From Verrucomicrobiota bacterium (GTDB lineage: Bacteria; Verrucomicrobiota; Verrucomicrobiia; Verrucomicrobiales; DEV007), in contig DAOUQC010000012.1 of NCBI GenBank assembly GCA_030625775.1, forward strand, positions 1 to 64,000: a stretch of 64,000 nucleotides of DNA. The letters are read 5' to 3'. Of this stretch, positions 63,938 to 64,000 are shown piece by piece. Numbering within the stretch: the first letter of the stretch is position 1; every line of letters starts with the position of its first letter. Below the pieces are notes generated by a model, which searched no databases, had not been told where the DNA came from, and saw nothing but the letters and a program-made list of their open reading frames with translations. Made by a program: the position numbers and the translations under genes.

Positions 63938-64000
63938 ATGGGTTATAGGTAACAGGTAGGATAAGGATTAGCTGTGTAGTGGGTATAGTGATAGCTAAAG

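Overview
The window reads as a chromosomal segment of a Verrucomicrobiota bacterium, probably of the Verrucomicrobiales (Rubritalea/Roseibacillus/Luteolibacter/Akkermansia side). Three things suggest this: a complete counterpart of the Akkermansia Amuc_1102-1098 pilus-like gene cluster, repeated formylglycine-type sulfatases with FAD-dependent oxidoreductases and PQQ-type propeller proteins, and peptidoglycan genes specific for meso-DAP. Species cannot be named from the sequence alone. I see no phage, transposase, integrase or CRISPR array.

Layout. 1-11010 (+): a cell-wall/division (dcw) operon rsmH-ftsL-ftsI-murE-murF-mraY-murD-lysM protein-ftsW, tightly overlapping, with a LysM protein inserted before ftsW and without murG/murC/ftsQAZ. 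11146-15503 (-): gluconolactonase-like protein, FAD oxidoreductase (apparently with an ATT start) and sulfatase. 15591-18094 (+): AsmA-like giant with an internal 181-residue duplication. 18123-25277: a broken DUF4190/hydrolase gene, an Nramp-like transporter lacking the metal-site motifs, NagA-like deacetylase, panE, a sulfatase, a small lipoprotein-like Dabb protein and a voltage-gated K+ channel. 25340-30391: AraC regulator divergent from a xylose-isomerase-family enzyme, then glcD and glcF. 30447-35092 (-): FAD oxidoreductase with Gfo/Idh/MocA partner, and a NosR-like flavin/Fe-S membrane protein.

35231-39882: two paralogous pentameric ligand-gated ion channels bracketing a small membrane protein and a sulfotransferase. 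A decayed copy of the small membrane gene's 3' end lies just before the second channel, so the locus arose by duplication; mutM overlaps the second channel's stop. 40060-48552 (-): a GT2 glycosyltransferase, sulfatase, ankyrin lipoprotein, 1-kilo-residue PQQ propeller, BNR/Asp-box protein and an exported protein. 48635-48932: tRNA-Asp whose 3' end is duplicated in a 76-bp direct repeat. 49134-51761 (+): rplS-rnhB-yraN and a UDP-glucuronate decarboxylase-like gene. 51948-59212 (+): the five-gene PilM/secretin envelope cluster, closed by a strong terminator at 59259-59286. 59346-62480 (+): coaE-rho-rnd. 62558-63937 (-): an NtrC-like regulator that has lost its GAFTGA loop.

Together the window mixes core functions (wall synthesis, translation, termination, repair, CoA) with an accessory set for sulfated/uronic polysaccharide use and an envelope assembly related to type IV pili. 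The most unusual parts are the duplicated pLGIC locus, the Amuc_1100-type operon, the degenerate NtrC, the Nramp-like protein without metal ligands and the tRNA-linked repeat.
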